NCBI GenBank assembly: GCA_963575745.1 | Contig: CAUYUJ010016897.1 | Span: 193,800-257,799 of the forward strand | Reading direction: 5' to 3' | Length of the DNA stretch: 64,000 bases | Source of the DNA: Prorocentrum cordatum | Taxonomy: Eukaryota > Sar > Dinophyceae > Prorocentrales > Prorocentraceae | Part shown: in pieces, positions 48,930-59,104 of the stretch | Numbering within the stretch: position 1 is the stretch's first letter | Layout of the letters: every line of letters starts with the position of its first letter | The notes under the pieces: generated by a model | Databases searched by the model: none | Told to the model about the DNA's origin: nothing | Seen by the model: only the letters and a program-made list of their open reading frames with translations | Translations under genes and position numbers: made by a program

Positions 48930-49175
48930 GATGGGCGAGAACGAGGGCGGGAACGAAAGCGGGAACGAGGACGGGAGCGACGACGGGAACGAAGGCGGAA
49001 ACGAGGGCGGGAACGAAGGTTGGAACGAGGGTTGGACTGAGGGCTGGAACGAGGGCGGGAACGACGGCGAGAGCGACGGGAGCGAAGGCGGGAACGAGAG
49101 CCGGAGCGCGGGCGAATGCGAGAGCGGGAGCGAGGGCGGGAGCGAAGGCGGGAGCGACAACGACGGCCTTCTGGG
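48930..49175. repeat. GGGAACGAGGGC-type hexamer/dodecamer array
   Basis: Purine-rich array with the core GGGAACGA(G/A)GGC on the plus strand, ending in a 12-G run at about 49176. Its complement forms the arrays at 50162-50350 and 50690-50940. Confidence 0.9.
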
Positions 49176-49199
49176 GGGGGGGGGGGCGGCGCTGGCCAC

Positions 49200-50160
49200 C
49201 GAGGGCGGCTGGCCCCTGCCCCGCGACGACTGCCAACATTGAGGTTCGAAGAATCCCAAGGGCGCTTCTATTTATTTCTTTATTGGGGGCGGGCGACCGG
49301 GGGAGCCGAATGACCGGGCCCCGAGTCTCGCGCACAGACCCTCAGAGGCAACAGCCGCCCCAAATCTCGCACAATCTTCGTACCTCAAATCCTCGCCCCC
49401 CCCATCCTCGCCCCCCCCTTCCCCCGCCCCCCCCCCCTCCGCTTCCTCTTCGGGGGGAAGGGGGGAGGAGATGGATCCAAGATCGAATCTCGAAGGTCGG
49501 ACATGTTTTGTGTATTTCTGTTTGGCGACAAAGGGACTTCTCGTCGCCGCGGCTGGCCCCCCTTGGAGCCTGTGGCCAGACCAGGAGACGTTTTTGAAAG
49601 GGCCGCCGGGCGCCGCGCAACACGAGCGAGGCTGAGGTTTTCTGTTCTTACTTCGGTCTTCGCTGGCAGCTCCCAGGCCCTTGGGCCACCCAAAACGATC
49701 TCGGACGAACAATTGGTTCCTAGAAGGGATCGAGAGGTCCGGGGGCCATGCTTCGAAAATACGGCCTGTCGGATGTCGATGCGCGTGGGCGTTGTTATCT
49801 GTTGTGATGAGCCTCTAGGAGTTTCTCGTGGGTCGCCCCCCCCCGAAATTCCCGTCAGGGCGCGCCCATGGGGAGGCGTAGTGGTCGATCTTCGAAGGGG
49901 GCCCGACCTGACCTTTGGCGACGCGCGCCCCAGGACCGATGGGGCGCGCGCAAGCACGGGGAACAAAGAGCGGGAAAGCGAAGGGGAGAGAGGAGAGGAG
50001 GGGAGGGAAACGGCGCAGAGAAGAGAAGAACACATGTTTTGGGCGCGTGGGGGCACGCGGCGGCCCTGCGCACTCGCGGTCGTTCAAACAAGCGCCCGCG
50101 CAGTTGGGAACCGCCCCCGCCGCGCGCCCCAACAACGAGTTTTGCCACTAGCTGCACATG
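49200..50160. other. Spacer between complementary arrays; no gene seen
   Basis: GC-rich sequence with purine-rich and pyrimidine-rich patches. The open frames on both strands are Arg- or Pro-rich shadows. Confidence 0.5.
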
Positions 50161-50161
50161 C

Positions 50162-50350
50162 GCTGGGGTCGCTCCCGCCCTCGTTCACGCCCTCGTTCCC
50201 GCCCTCGTTCTCGCCCTTGTTCTCGCCCTCGTTCCCGCCTTCGTTGCCGCATTCGTTGCCGCCTTCGTTCTCTTCCTCGTTCCCGCCCTCGTTCCCGCCC
50301 TCGTTCCCGCCCTCATCCTCGCCCTCGTTCTCGCCCTCGTTCCGGGATCG
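50162..50350. repeat. CCCTCGTTCCCGC-type array (complement of 48930-49175)
   Basis: Core GCCCTCGTT(C/T)(C/T)C on the plus strand, the reverse complement of the array at 48930-49175, in inverted orientation about 1 kb away. Confidence 0.9.
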
Positions 50351-50399
50351 CCCGCGGGTCGCCCGGTGAATCCAAGGGCCGCCCGGGGAAATTAAACTT

Positions 50400-50545
50400 G
50401 AAACACAGTTTCGGCCATACCTCAACCAGACTTCAAACAAGCAGGGTTTGACCCGAAACAGACCTCAAACATACTTCAAACAGACCTCAAACAGACCCCA
50501 AACAGACTCCAAACAGATTTCAAACAGACCTCAAACAAACTTCCC
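50400..50545. repeat. (CTCAAACAGACC)n array
   Basis: Twelve-base-scale repeat of TCAAACAGACC or CCAAACAGACT, about 10 units. It follows GCCCGGGGAAATTAAACTTG and leads into a (GGTTCCMGGAG)-type stretch. Confidence 0.85.
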
Positions 50546-50689
50546 AGAGGTTCCAGGAGGTTCCCCGGAGTTGCCCGGAGGTTTCCCAAAGGCGCCCGGA
50601 GGATTCCCACGAGCGCCCAGAGGTTCCAGAGGCGCCCGGAGGAATCCCCGAGGCGCCCAGAGGATTCCCAGAGGCACCCCCCCCGCCAT

Positions 50690-50940
50690 CATTCCCGCCC
50701 TCGTTCCCGCCAACGTTCCCGCCCTCGTTCCCGCCCTTGTTCCCGCCCTCGTTCCCGCCCTTGTTCTCTCCCTCGTTCCCGCCTTCGCTCCCGCCTTCGT
50801 TCCCGCCCTTGCTCCCGCCTTCGCCCCCGCCCTCGCTCCCGCCCTCGCCCCCGCCCTCGCTCCCGCCCTCTTTCCCGCCCTCGTTCTCGCCCATCGTTCC
50901 CGCCCTCGCTCCCGCCCCAGTTCCTGCCCTCGCCTCCGTT
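50690..50940. repeat. Second CCCTCGTTCCCGC-type array
   Basis: Same core and orientation as 50162-50350, with more GCT/CCC variants (CCCTCGCTCCCGCC). Confidence 0.9.
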
Positions 50941-51184
50941 CTCGTTCGGCCCAGCACTGGTTGTCGCCGTCATGGAGATTGTTCTCGGGCCCCGGGGCCG
51001 CTGGGAATCGATCTGGCGCGAAGAACAGGCCAAGGTGGGCCCCAGGAGAGTCCTGGGGGTCGATTTTGAGTGGATTTGCCTTTGCCCCCCCCCTCTTGAG
51101 CGATTTTCTGCGGCCCCATCCAGTTCAGACCCCCTCGCCGCTTCCAACCGCCGGCCCATCCAGAAACCACGTCGCAGCCTCCGA

Positions 51185-51185
51185 T

Positions 51186-51246
<61 letters not shown>
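51185..51246. repeat. (GT)n(AT)n microsatellite
   Basis: About 9 GT followed by about 22 AT repeats. Confidence 0.95.
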
Positions 51247-51248
<2 letters not shown>

Positions 51249-51742
51249 GAGTAGACCGGGGTGGAACCCGGCCGGTACCGCCATCTTCCATGGGCGCCCC
51301 TCAGGACCTTTGGGGGGTCACAGACCCCCCGACACTGCCCCGGGCCGCTTCCACATTGCCCGCGACAGGCCACGCGGGCCGTACAGACGGTGAAGAAAAC
51401 CTCAAGAGGCCCCGAAGACGCCTAAGAGCGCTCCAAGAGGGCCCGTGATGGCTTGAAGAAGGCCGACGACGCCCCCAAGAGGGCCTTCAAGAGGCAAGCA
51501 TATGCCCATTCCCTTCGTGAAACGTACGTTTTCAGCATACTCGCTTGCTTCGTTTTCGCAGTGCCACAGACGCCCCGAGGAACCCCAAAACAGCCCAAGA
51601 GAGACCCAAGAGGGCCCAAAACGGCCCAAAAGGGTCGTCCTGTGAGGCTCACGGAAACCCCCGAGACGGCCCAAGAAACCCCAAAGCCGGCCCAGGAGGC
51701 CCCCAAGACGGCCTTCAGAGAGGCCCAAGAGGGCCTCGTTCG

Positions 51743-51780
51743 AAATCATGTTCCCGGAAGCCTCTCCAGGAACATGATTT
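51743..51780. repeat. Hairpin, unit 1: 16-bp stem, 6-nt loop
   Basis: Left arm AAATCATGTTCCCGGA, loop AGCCTC, right arm TCCAGGAACATGATTT. One mismatch (C opposite A). Confidence 0.9.
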
Positions 51781-52148
51781 CTGGGTTCCGAGGACGCCCA
51801 AGAGGCCCACAAGACAGCCCCAGCGAGGCCCAAGCGGGCCCGAGATGGCTTGAAGATGGCCGAAGAGGGCCCCAAGAGCGCCTGGAAGATGCACAAATCG
51901 GCCCATTACCATCGAAAAGCGCACATTTGCAGCATACTCGCTTGCTTCGTCTTCACAGTGCCCCTGACGCCCCCGAGGAGCCCCAAGACAGCCCAAGAGA
52001 GACCCAAGAGGGCCCCAGACGGCACGAAAGTGTCGTCCTGTGGGGCTCACGGACCCCCCAAAACGGCCCCAAAGGCCCCGAAGTCGGCCCAGGAGGCCCA
52101 GGGCGGCTTCAGGGAGGAGGCCCAAGAGGCCCAAGAGGGCCTCGTTCG

Positions 52149-52186
52149 AAATCATGTTCCTGGAAGCCTCTCCAGGAACATGACTT
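52149..52186. repeat. Hairpin, unit 2: compensatory change in the stem
   Basis: Left arm AAATCATGTTCCTGGA, loop AGCCTC, right arm TCCAGGAACATGACTT. The T in the left arm now pairs with the A in the right arm; one mismatch remains near the outer end. Confidence 0.9.
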
Positions 52187-52543
52187 CCGGGCTCCCAGGA
52201 CGCCCAGGAGGCCCACAAGACAGCCTCAGCGAGGCCCCAGAGGGCCCGAGGTGGCTTGAAGATGGCCGAGGAGGGCCCCAAGGGCCTTGAAGATGCAAAA
52301 ATCTGCACATTACCCTCGTGAAGCGTACATTTTCAGTATACTCGCTTGCTTCGTCTTCACAGTGCCCCAGACGCCCCCGAGGAGGCCCAAGACAGTCCAA
52401 AACAGACCGAAGAGGGCACAAGACGGCCCCAAAGGGTCGTCCTGTGGGGCTCCCGGAACCCCCCAAAACGGCCCAAGGGGCCCCAAAGCCGGCCCAGGAG
52501 GCCCCCAAGACGGCCTCAGGGAGGCCCAAGAGGGCCCCGTTCG

Positions 52544-52581
52544 AAATCATGTTCCCGGAAGCCTCTCCGGGAACATGATTT
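52544..52581. repeat. Hairpin, unit 3: perfect 16-bp stem
   Basis: Left arm AAATCATGTTCCCGGA, loop AGCCTC, right arm TCCGGGAACATGATTT. C pairs with G at the position that is T-A in unit 2. Confidence 0.9.
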
Positions 52582-52703
52582 CCGGGTTCCCAGGCGCCCA
52601 AAGACAGCCCCCAGAGGCCCCAGACATGCCGAAGATAGCTCCAGGAGGCCCCTCCAAAGAGCCCCCAAACCCGAAAATCATTGATGTGCGTGCGCTGGTT
52701 TGA

Positions 52704-53080
52704 ATGGGGAGAGTCTCGGAGGCATGTTGCAAGCAGCGCCTATATTCGCAACCGTTTTCGCTCAACGTTTCTCGCGGGATGAATCCCAGCCAGGCCGCCA
52801 GCACAGGGGCGGTCTTCGTTGCCTTCTCGGAAACGGTGGTGAGGCCACTCCTCACCCGGCCTCCTCAGATCAACTGCCCTGGCGGTGGCGAGCCCTGGCC
52901 CGAGTGTCCGCCTTGCCCCAGCCCGGCGTGCCCGCCCGCGGCACCACCCGAGGTGTTCGGCTTGGGCGTCTACGACGCCGACAGCGAGGCTTCGGCGGAG
53001 GCGAGCTTCCGGGTGGTGTTGAGCTGCGCCTCGTCGGTTGTGCACGCCCTCTGGCTCCTGGGGTCGGCGTGCCGGCGCCG
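52704..53080 (+). pseudogene. Cys/Pro-rich, hydrophobic N-terminal piece
   Basis: The frame reads INCPGGGEPWPECPPCPSP followed by FRVVLSCASSVVHALWLLGSA, a plausible membrane segment, and then shifts into the frame starting at 53038. A Cys-Pro-rich run followed by a membrane segment is a recurring start of this dinoflagellate protein type. Confidence 0.45.
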
Positions 53081-54470
53081 CCAGGATGGCGCTGGTGGCA
53101 GCGGCGGGAGGCGCAGCGGGGCGGGAGTTCTGGAAACGCCTTCGGCCAGGAGAAGTGTATCTGGCGTGGTACGAGGACGACGCGGTGTGGCACGAGAGGA
53201 TGTGCTTGTGGCCGACGGTGGAGTCGAGCGTCTGGGTGATCTTGGCGCCCGACGGCCACGCCTACGCTGAGAGCGTGGCAGGCTGCAGCGAGGGGCCAGC
53301 GCGTGCCCGCTGGCTGCGCGCTGGCTTGCTGCCGGGCGGGCTATCGGAGGCGGTCTACCGCTTCAGGGAGTACCCCAGCACGCGGGAGCTGCGGGTGCTC
53401 TTCGGCGAGGCGCGCGAGGAGGCGATGCTGGAAACTGCAGGTGGGGCGCTCCCCGCCGTCACTGTCTACGTCAGCCCCAGCGGTCGCGAGAGGCCGGTCG
53501 AGTCGCTGCTAGACGTGGCTGAGGATCCAGCGGGCGGTGCGGACGGCGGTGGCGCTGGAGCTGTGGCCGCGGGCCTGCTGGCTGGCGTCGCGCATGTCAC
53601 CGCGCCGGCGCCGCCCCACGAAGGGAAGAGTTGGGTGGTGGTGCATCTCTCGGTCGGCTGGGAGCGCGTCGGCGAGTCGGTGGAGGTCGGCGACGGTGAC
53701 CTGATGCTGGCTGGCTCCGGCGATCTGCACGAGGCGCTTGTCAGTGAAGGCAGTGGATGGACGAAGGTGCTTGCCCTCAGCGAGCACGAGCGGGAAGCTT
53801 TCCGCGAGCGCTCGCGGAGGTTGGCCCCGACAGCGCCCGCCCCCGACGGTGCAGTCGGTGAGGCCGAGGCCGCTGCGGGCGCCAGCGCGCCGCGTCCCGA
53901 GGGCGGCCTTGACGCCCTGGCTGCTCGGCTCAGTGCTGGTGATCGCGGCGGCGGCGGCTCAGGAGGCGAGGGCGACGTGCGGACGCCGGCGGTCGACTTC
54001 GACGCGCAGGGGAAGCGGTCCGAGGCTTGGTGCGAGGTGGTCGCGGAGATGACGCGTCACGGCTTCGCGGACTGGCTGCTGGATGCGCCCCCGACTGCTG
54101 TCCACTTCTGTGCCCGCATGGGGCGCACAGGGCGCGTTCCCTCGGTCGACAAGTGAGCCCAGAGCAAGAACATCGCAGGCAGCGACAGGGTCTACTACGA
54201 ACTGAAGACCATCATCGAAGCCTTGGAGTACGCAGGTCGCTATGATTAGCTCAACCTCGGATCGTTGGTGTTTGCGGAGCTCCTCTGCCTGCGAGCGCAG
54301 GCCATCGTCGGCGCCCGCGACGCCGATCCCAGCGAGCTCAGCTTTGAGAGCGCGAAGTACTTCTCAGGGCTCAAGAGCTCGTCGGATGCGGCGTCACCTA
54401 ACTTGAAGAGTTTCGCGGCCAGGAAGGCCAAAGAGGAGGCCGAGGTTGAGGCGCAGCGGTAGAAGGTCAG
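53038..54470 (+). pseudogene. Retroelement-associated protein with two in-frame stops
   Basis: One frame covers the stretch with stops at 54154 and 54247. Blocks: GEVYLAWYEDDAVWHERMCL and WVILAPDGHAYAES; a low-complexity middle; RSEAWCEVVAEMTRHGFADW; and, after the first stop, SDRVYYELKTIIEALEYAG, LNLGSLVFAELLCLRAQAIV and SAKYFSGLKSS. The last three blocks are a helix-rich module I know from many dinoflagellate retroelement proteins (S-D-R-x-x-x-E..L-N-x-x-x-L..E-x-L-x-R-R-x-Q-x-I). No enzymatic motif is visible; a structural or RNA-binding role is conceivable. Confidence 0.55.
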
Positions 54471-54829
54471 AGAGCTCCGCGGTAAAGGCGAGAGTGGAAA
54501 GACTGATGCCGCAGGAAGAAACAAGTGATCGTGGCGGCCGGGTCTGGGGCCACCAGCGGACACGGCTCGCAACTGAGACTGGTGGCCACTGCCCCGTGGG
54601 GCGCTTCAGCCCCGCGGGGATTTGTCCAGTGCCGTTGCTCGAGACAGAGCCCCCAGCTCGAGGTCTCTCTCGTGGAGTCCGTCAGCGGGTTGGGCGTCGG
54701 TGCGCGTCGGGTGACGGGGCCAGCGAGGTTCTGCAAGCTTTGAACTGGATGTCGGGCCGCGGAGCCGCTGCAGAGGTATGCCGAGCTCCTGCAGCCGCAG
54801 CCCCCGTCCACAAGGATATCTACGACCGT

Positions 54830-55480
54830 GTGCTGAAGGCTGTGCACAGCTGGAAGGCACCAGAGCGTCAGGTCTGCCAGGAGGAAACCGCGCGCGCGCT
54901 TCTCCGCGCCGAGTCGGTGCGCGACCAGGCGCGCATGACTGTGACACTCTACGGGCAGGGCAAGGTGTCGCTCCCCGCCGACGTCCGCTACGCGATGTGC
55001 GCTGACTTGATCGGGGGCACGCGCGCCCGCGTTTTTCTCGAGAGGTTCGTCGAACGTAATCGGCGGAGCCCCGAGGGGGTGAATGAGCTCGACCACACTT
55101 TTGGGGCTGTTAAGCTGTGCGTGGGCCGCCGCTCGGAGTCGTCGCCTCGGCCCTACAGGAGTTTCGTGCGCCAGCTTGATCAGAAGGGCATGATTCATTG
55201 GGCGAAGGCGCCCAAGTGCCTCATCTCGTTGTTCTTTGTGATGAAGAAAAGCGGGGCCCTTCGGATGATCGCGGATGCGAGACCTGTCAGCGAGCTTTTT
55301 CTGCCACCCCCCGGAGCGCAGCTCTGCGCTGCTGCGGGTTCGGGGCGCATCGAGCTCCAGGGGGGGGCACCTACGTGTACATGGCGCAGGCGAACGTGGC
55401 CGACTGCTTCCACCGCCTCCGCATGCGCGAGGAGCTCGCGGAGTTTTCCGCGCTGCCGCCGCTGCCGGCGCGGGAGGGTT
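54830..55480 (+). pseudogene. Truncated reverse transcriptase
   Basis: In the first frame: YGQGKVSLPADVRYAM, YRSFVRQLDQKGMIHWAK, CLISLFFVMKKSGALRMIAD (the fingers, F-F-V-x-K-K-x-G-x-x-R-x-I-x-D) and ARPVSELFLPPPG. At an 8-G run (55360-55367) the frame changes to TYVYMAQANVADCFHRLRMR and ELAEFSALP, which is motif A with its catalytic Asp (V-A-D-C-F). The coding then dissolves into the satellite beginning near 55475. Motifs B and C are absent. Confidence 0.65.
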
Positions 55481-56660
55481 CTGGATGGTGGAGAGCTGCG
55501 GTGGGGGCGTGGTGGGGGCGCGGGGAGGGGGGTGGCAGTGCGGGTGCCGGGCCGTGGTGGAGGCGTGGTGGGGGCGTGGTGGGGGGTGTCGGTTAGTTCT
55601 GGGCGAGAAATTGTCGCGTGAGGGGTCCCAAGAACTGAGCTCGCGAGGAAGTCGGGATGGTGGAGAGCTGCGGTGGGGGCGTGGTGAGGGCGCGGGGAGG
55701 GGGGTGGCGGTGCGGGTGCCGGGTTTGGTGGGGGCGTGGTGGGGGGCGCGGCGGGGGTGTCGGTCGGTTCTGGGCGGGAAATTGTCACGCGGGGGGGCCC
55801 GGGAACTGAGCTCGCGGGGGGGCCAGGAGAGGAGTATGGGGTGCACGTGGGGCCGCATTTGCGGAGTGAGGGACCCCAATAGCAGAGGTTGCATGAGTGG
55901 GGGGTGCCGGGGCAAGGGTGGGGGGGGGGCAGGGGGGGCGGTAAGATGGGTAGCAGTTTTGAAAGAGAGCTGCGGTGGGGGCGTGGTGAGGGCGCGGGGA
56001 GGAGGGTGGCGGTGCGGGTGCCTGGGCCTGGTGGAGGCGGCGGTGGGGGGTGTCGGTCAGGTATGGGCGAGAAATTGTCGTGTGGGGGGTCCCAAGAACT
56101 GAGCTCGCGTGTGATTCTGGATGGTGGAGGGCCGCGGTGGGGGCGTGGTGAGGGCGCGAAGGGGGGGTGGCGATGCGGGTGCCGGGCCGTGGTGGGGGCG
56201 TGGTGGGGGCGTGGTGGGGAGTGTCGGTCAGGTCTGGGTGAGAAATTGTCGTGTGGGGGGTCCCAAGAACTGAAGCTCCCGAGAGGGTTCTGGGAGGTGC
56301 GGAGGTGAGAGTGCGCGGGGTGTGGTGGGGCGCGCGGAGAGGGGGGTGCGATGCGGTGCCGGGCCGTGGTGGGGGCGTGGTTGGGCGGTGTCGGGTCAGT
56401 TCTGGGCGAGAAATATTGTCGTGTGGGGGGTCCCAAGACTTTGAGCTCGCGAGCGATTCTGGTGGTGGAAAAGCGCAGTGGAGGCGAGGTGAGGACCGCG
56501 GGAGGGGTGGCGGAGGTGCGTGTGAGTGGCTGGCCGTGGTGGGGCGCGGATGGGAGGATGGGAGGCGTTCGGGGGGGGCGGGGGCCTCGTTCGGTTCTGG
56601 GCGAAAGAAATTGTCGCGCGGGGGGCCCGGGACTGAGCTCGCGGAGGGGGGGCGAGAAGA
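55475..56660. repeat. G-rich satellite, unit about 170 bp
   Basis: The anchor GAGAAATTGTCG recurs at about 55604, 55774, 56069, 56240, 56408 and 56606, and TTCTGGATGGTGGAGAG at 55480 and 55652. The units contain GGGGGCGTGGTGGGGGCG and GGGGTCCCAAGAACTGAGCT. A larger duplication of about 830 bp joins GCCGCATTTGCGGAG blocks at about 55850 and 56682. Many G3-4 runs could form G-quadruplexes on the plus strand. It begins inside the RT remnant. Confidence 0.85.
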
Positions 56661-56949
56661 GTAATGGGGTGCGCCTTGGGGGCCGCATTTGCGGAGCGAG
56701 GGGGCCCCAAGAGCAGAGGTTGCATGAGGTGGGGGATAGCCGGGCAGGGGTGTGGGGGGGGCAAAAAAGAAAAAGAAAAGGAAAGGTAGAAAAGAAAAGG
56801 AAAGAGAGAAGAGGGGGGGGGGCTGTAAGATGGGTGGCAGTTTTGAAAGAGAGGTTGCCTGAGTGGGGGTCTTGCAAGAGAGGTTGCAGAGTTGGGGTTG
56901 CGAGAGTTCTTGTCTTCCGAACTAAAAGACCATTGCCAAACGCATGGAA

Positions 56950-57893
56950 TCAGGCGTGCAACTACTGCCGGCTACGACCCAAGCGCCAACGGGGCTGGTG
57001 AAAATGCTGTTGGGCACTTGAAGCGGAGAGCCCTTCAGTTGCTCACCGGAAGCCGAATTCCCAGCTCCTGATGGGGAGTCGCAGTGCTGACATCTGCCTA
57101 CCATTCTAGATGTGCAGCTGGGCTGGAGCAGTGGCCAACAGTGCCCTTCGGGGCCCGTGTGAAGATCGTTCGGGACCTTTCTCCTCGAAGCGCTTTCGTC
57201 CCGAGGTCAATGCCAGGTGCTGCCTTTGGACCTTCTGATCGAGTTCCTGGAGGTCTCATCGTGTTCCAGGAGAATCGCCTCAAAGAAGTTGTCAAATTCC
57301 AGATGTCCAGCCTGGAACCTGAGGAGATCACGTTCGTGAAAATGCACTTGAAGGAGTGGGTGCCCCAGTTGCGCCATGCTTTCCACCACCGCAGGACGCT
57401 TGGGACCCGATGCGAGCCACCTGGGCGAGGAACCATGGCGACGCTTTCTCAGGACAGCAGTTGTTGCCAGAACCGGAGAAAGACAGCCCCCTCCGCAGAG
57501 GCCCCTCAGGTGGAGGAGCGGGCAGAGGATCCCAGGATTATAATTGAAGATCTTGTCGAACGTGATGACGAGGCTGCAGACGGTGGCCCCCCTGCCTCGC
57601 GGCGTCGCGGGATAGCCTCTGCAGGCTCAAAGGACCAGGGGGGGACCGATGGCGTTAAAGTGGCTTCGGCTTCTTGGCTCCCGCATGCCCTCGTGATTTG
57701 TTCGGTAGCATCTGATGCAAATGCCACCTATGCCACCAGCGACGGGGGCGACGACGGCGCAACAGCCGGTGGCGATGATCTGCCGGGGGTCGCCACGGAT
57801 GCCGATTCCGACCGCGTCAATGAGGTCAGTGAGGACGATGATGTGACTGTGGGTGCGTTTACGGTTGACGATCTTCATCTTGATCTTGAGTAG
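56950..57893 (+). pseudogene. Copia-2 integrase C-terminal part and linker
   Basis: The frame reads YDPSANGAGENAVGHLKRRA with LQLLTGSRIPSS, then TGA at 57069, then YHSRCAAGLEQWPTVPFGAR and KIVRDLSPRS. These are the end of a Copia integrase catalytic core (A-N-G-x-A-E-x-x-V-x-x-L-K-R) and the strand with V-P-F-G-x-R-V. A helical, then acidic linker leads to a TAG at 57891. The catalytic Asp residues of the core lie upstream and are lost in the satellite. Confidence 0.6.
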
Positions 57894-59104
57894 TCTTCAT
57901 CGCGTTCAGAAGTCGCTCGTGACGGTGACGCCCAGGCGGGGCCCTCGGCATCCGCAGACACAGAGCCTTCAACTCACCAGGAGAAGGACGAGGATGAGGG
58001 CCAGGAAGATCCAGCTCCACAGCCAGCCAGCCGTCAAAGGCGAAGGAGACGGAAGAGGTGCGGTCAATATGAGCAGGCTTCCATCCACCCCTTGTCGCCT
58101 GTCCTGACGGTTGCAGTTGCCATTGGCGTGCGTGCAGCGGCTGCTGACATCGTCGACGATTCGGCAGTTGACACTCTCGCTCTCGAGCCTGGCGCTCGAG
58201 CTGTGCCCGACAAGGAAGTCGGGAACTCCGCAGGTCCTGAACGCGAGCGGTGGCGACTAGCGGCAGAGAAAGAAGTCCAGGACAGCCCCCTTAGGCTGGG
58301 GGCTGTTTCAGAAACCACCCCCGACGAGTTAGCCCGAGTAGGGGGGGGGGGGGGGGGGTCCGGCGTCTTGCCGATGAAAGCAGCATGGGCGGTAAAGGCG
58401 GATGGCGCGTGGATGTGCCGAGGCGTGGCTCGCGGCAATTCTGCTGAGAGAAAGGCGACTGAGCAAGCGTGGACGGCCCAGGCTGAAACATCGTCAGTTC
58501 TTGCAGGACTGAGATTAGCCATGGTTCGCAAGTGGTCTGTTGGCACCGTGGATGTGAAGCACGCGTTCATGACAGAGGACATCCCTAAAGACATGCTAGT
58601 TGAAGTTGTAGTCAGACCTCTTCAGATTTGGGCCGAACTTGGATTAGTCAAGCCTGGTGCGCTTTGGATTTTGTTGAGAGCTATCTATGGGCTTCGCCAG
58701 TCTCCTCGGATCTGGGGCTTAGGCCGGGATCGCATGCTGAGGCGAGCGAGGCGGCAGGTTGGCGCGAAGACGTTCAAACTTCAACAGTGCACTTCCGTTT
58801 CCCAGGTATGGATGATCAAGGAGGAAGGGGGGGGCCCGACACGTGCGGCCTGGTGATTGTCTACGTTGATGATCTGCTTCTCTTCTCCCCAGCCGGGGAT
58901 TTCCGCGCCGCTCTCAAGGGGCATCTGAAAACGATTTGGGAGATGAGCGAAGTTCCAGATCTGACGCCAGGGAGCTCATTGTCGGTTATCGGCGTGGAAC
59001 TTGAGATGGAGTCGTCGGGGGACCTTATTGTCCATCAGCGTGCCTTCATTAAGCAGCTTCTTGGGAACTACGGCCTTGATCGGACGAGTAAGCCGTTGAC
59101 TTGA
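57894..59104 (+). pseudogene. Copia-2 reverse transcriptase
   Basis: Directly after the TAG the same frame continues through a Lys/Arg-rich stretch (SRQRRRRRKRCGQ), a poly-G (58341-58358, 18 G) and into the RT: AAWAVKADGAWMCRGVARG, WTAQAETSSVLAGLRLAMV, KWSVGTVDVKHAFMTEDIPK (motif A, D in VDVKHAF), WILLRAIYGLRQSPR (motif B region). After the 8-G run the frame changes and gives CGLVIVYVDDLLLFSPAG with the intact YVDD, then VIGVELEMESSGDLIVHQRA. Apart from stops and shifts, the residues expected for catalysis are present. Confidence 0.75.

Larger units (their letters stand above)
51430..52690. repeat. Three tandem units of about 400 bp with a conserved hairpin
   Basis: Two independent anchors give the period: CTCGCTTGCTTCGT at 51540, 51938 and 52341, and CGAAATCATG at 51741, 52147 and 52542. 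Each unit contains GGCCC(A/C)AAGAGGGCC-like words, an AT-richer block around the first anchor, and a hairpin just after the second. Divergence between units is moderate. No frame is kept in all three units, so a protein is unlikely. Confidence 0.85.
52704..55480 (+). mobile_element. Dinoflagellate retroelement with Cys/Pro-rich ORF and truncated RT
   Basis: A Cys/Pro-rich piece with a hydrophobic segment (52704-53080), a long protein in the next frame (53038-54470) and an RT start (54830-55480) follow each other on the plus strand. From memory, proteins of this order are common in dinoflagellate genomes as part of retroelement polyproteins; the clade (DIRS-like or Gypsy-like) is not settled by this fragment. 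The RT is cut just after motif A by a G-rich satellite. Confidence 0.55.

Noticed and set aside
48833-51254. Long frames of Ala/Val/Pro or Gly/Asn/Glu repeats
   Set aside because: They come from the hexamer arrays and are open on both strands.
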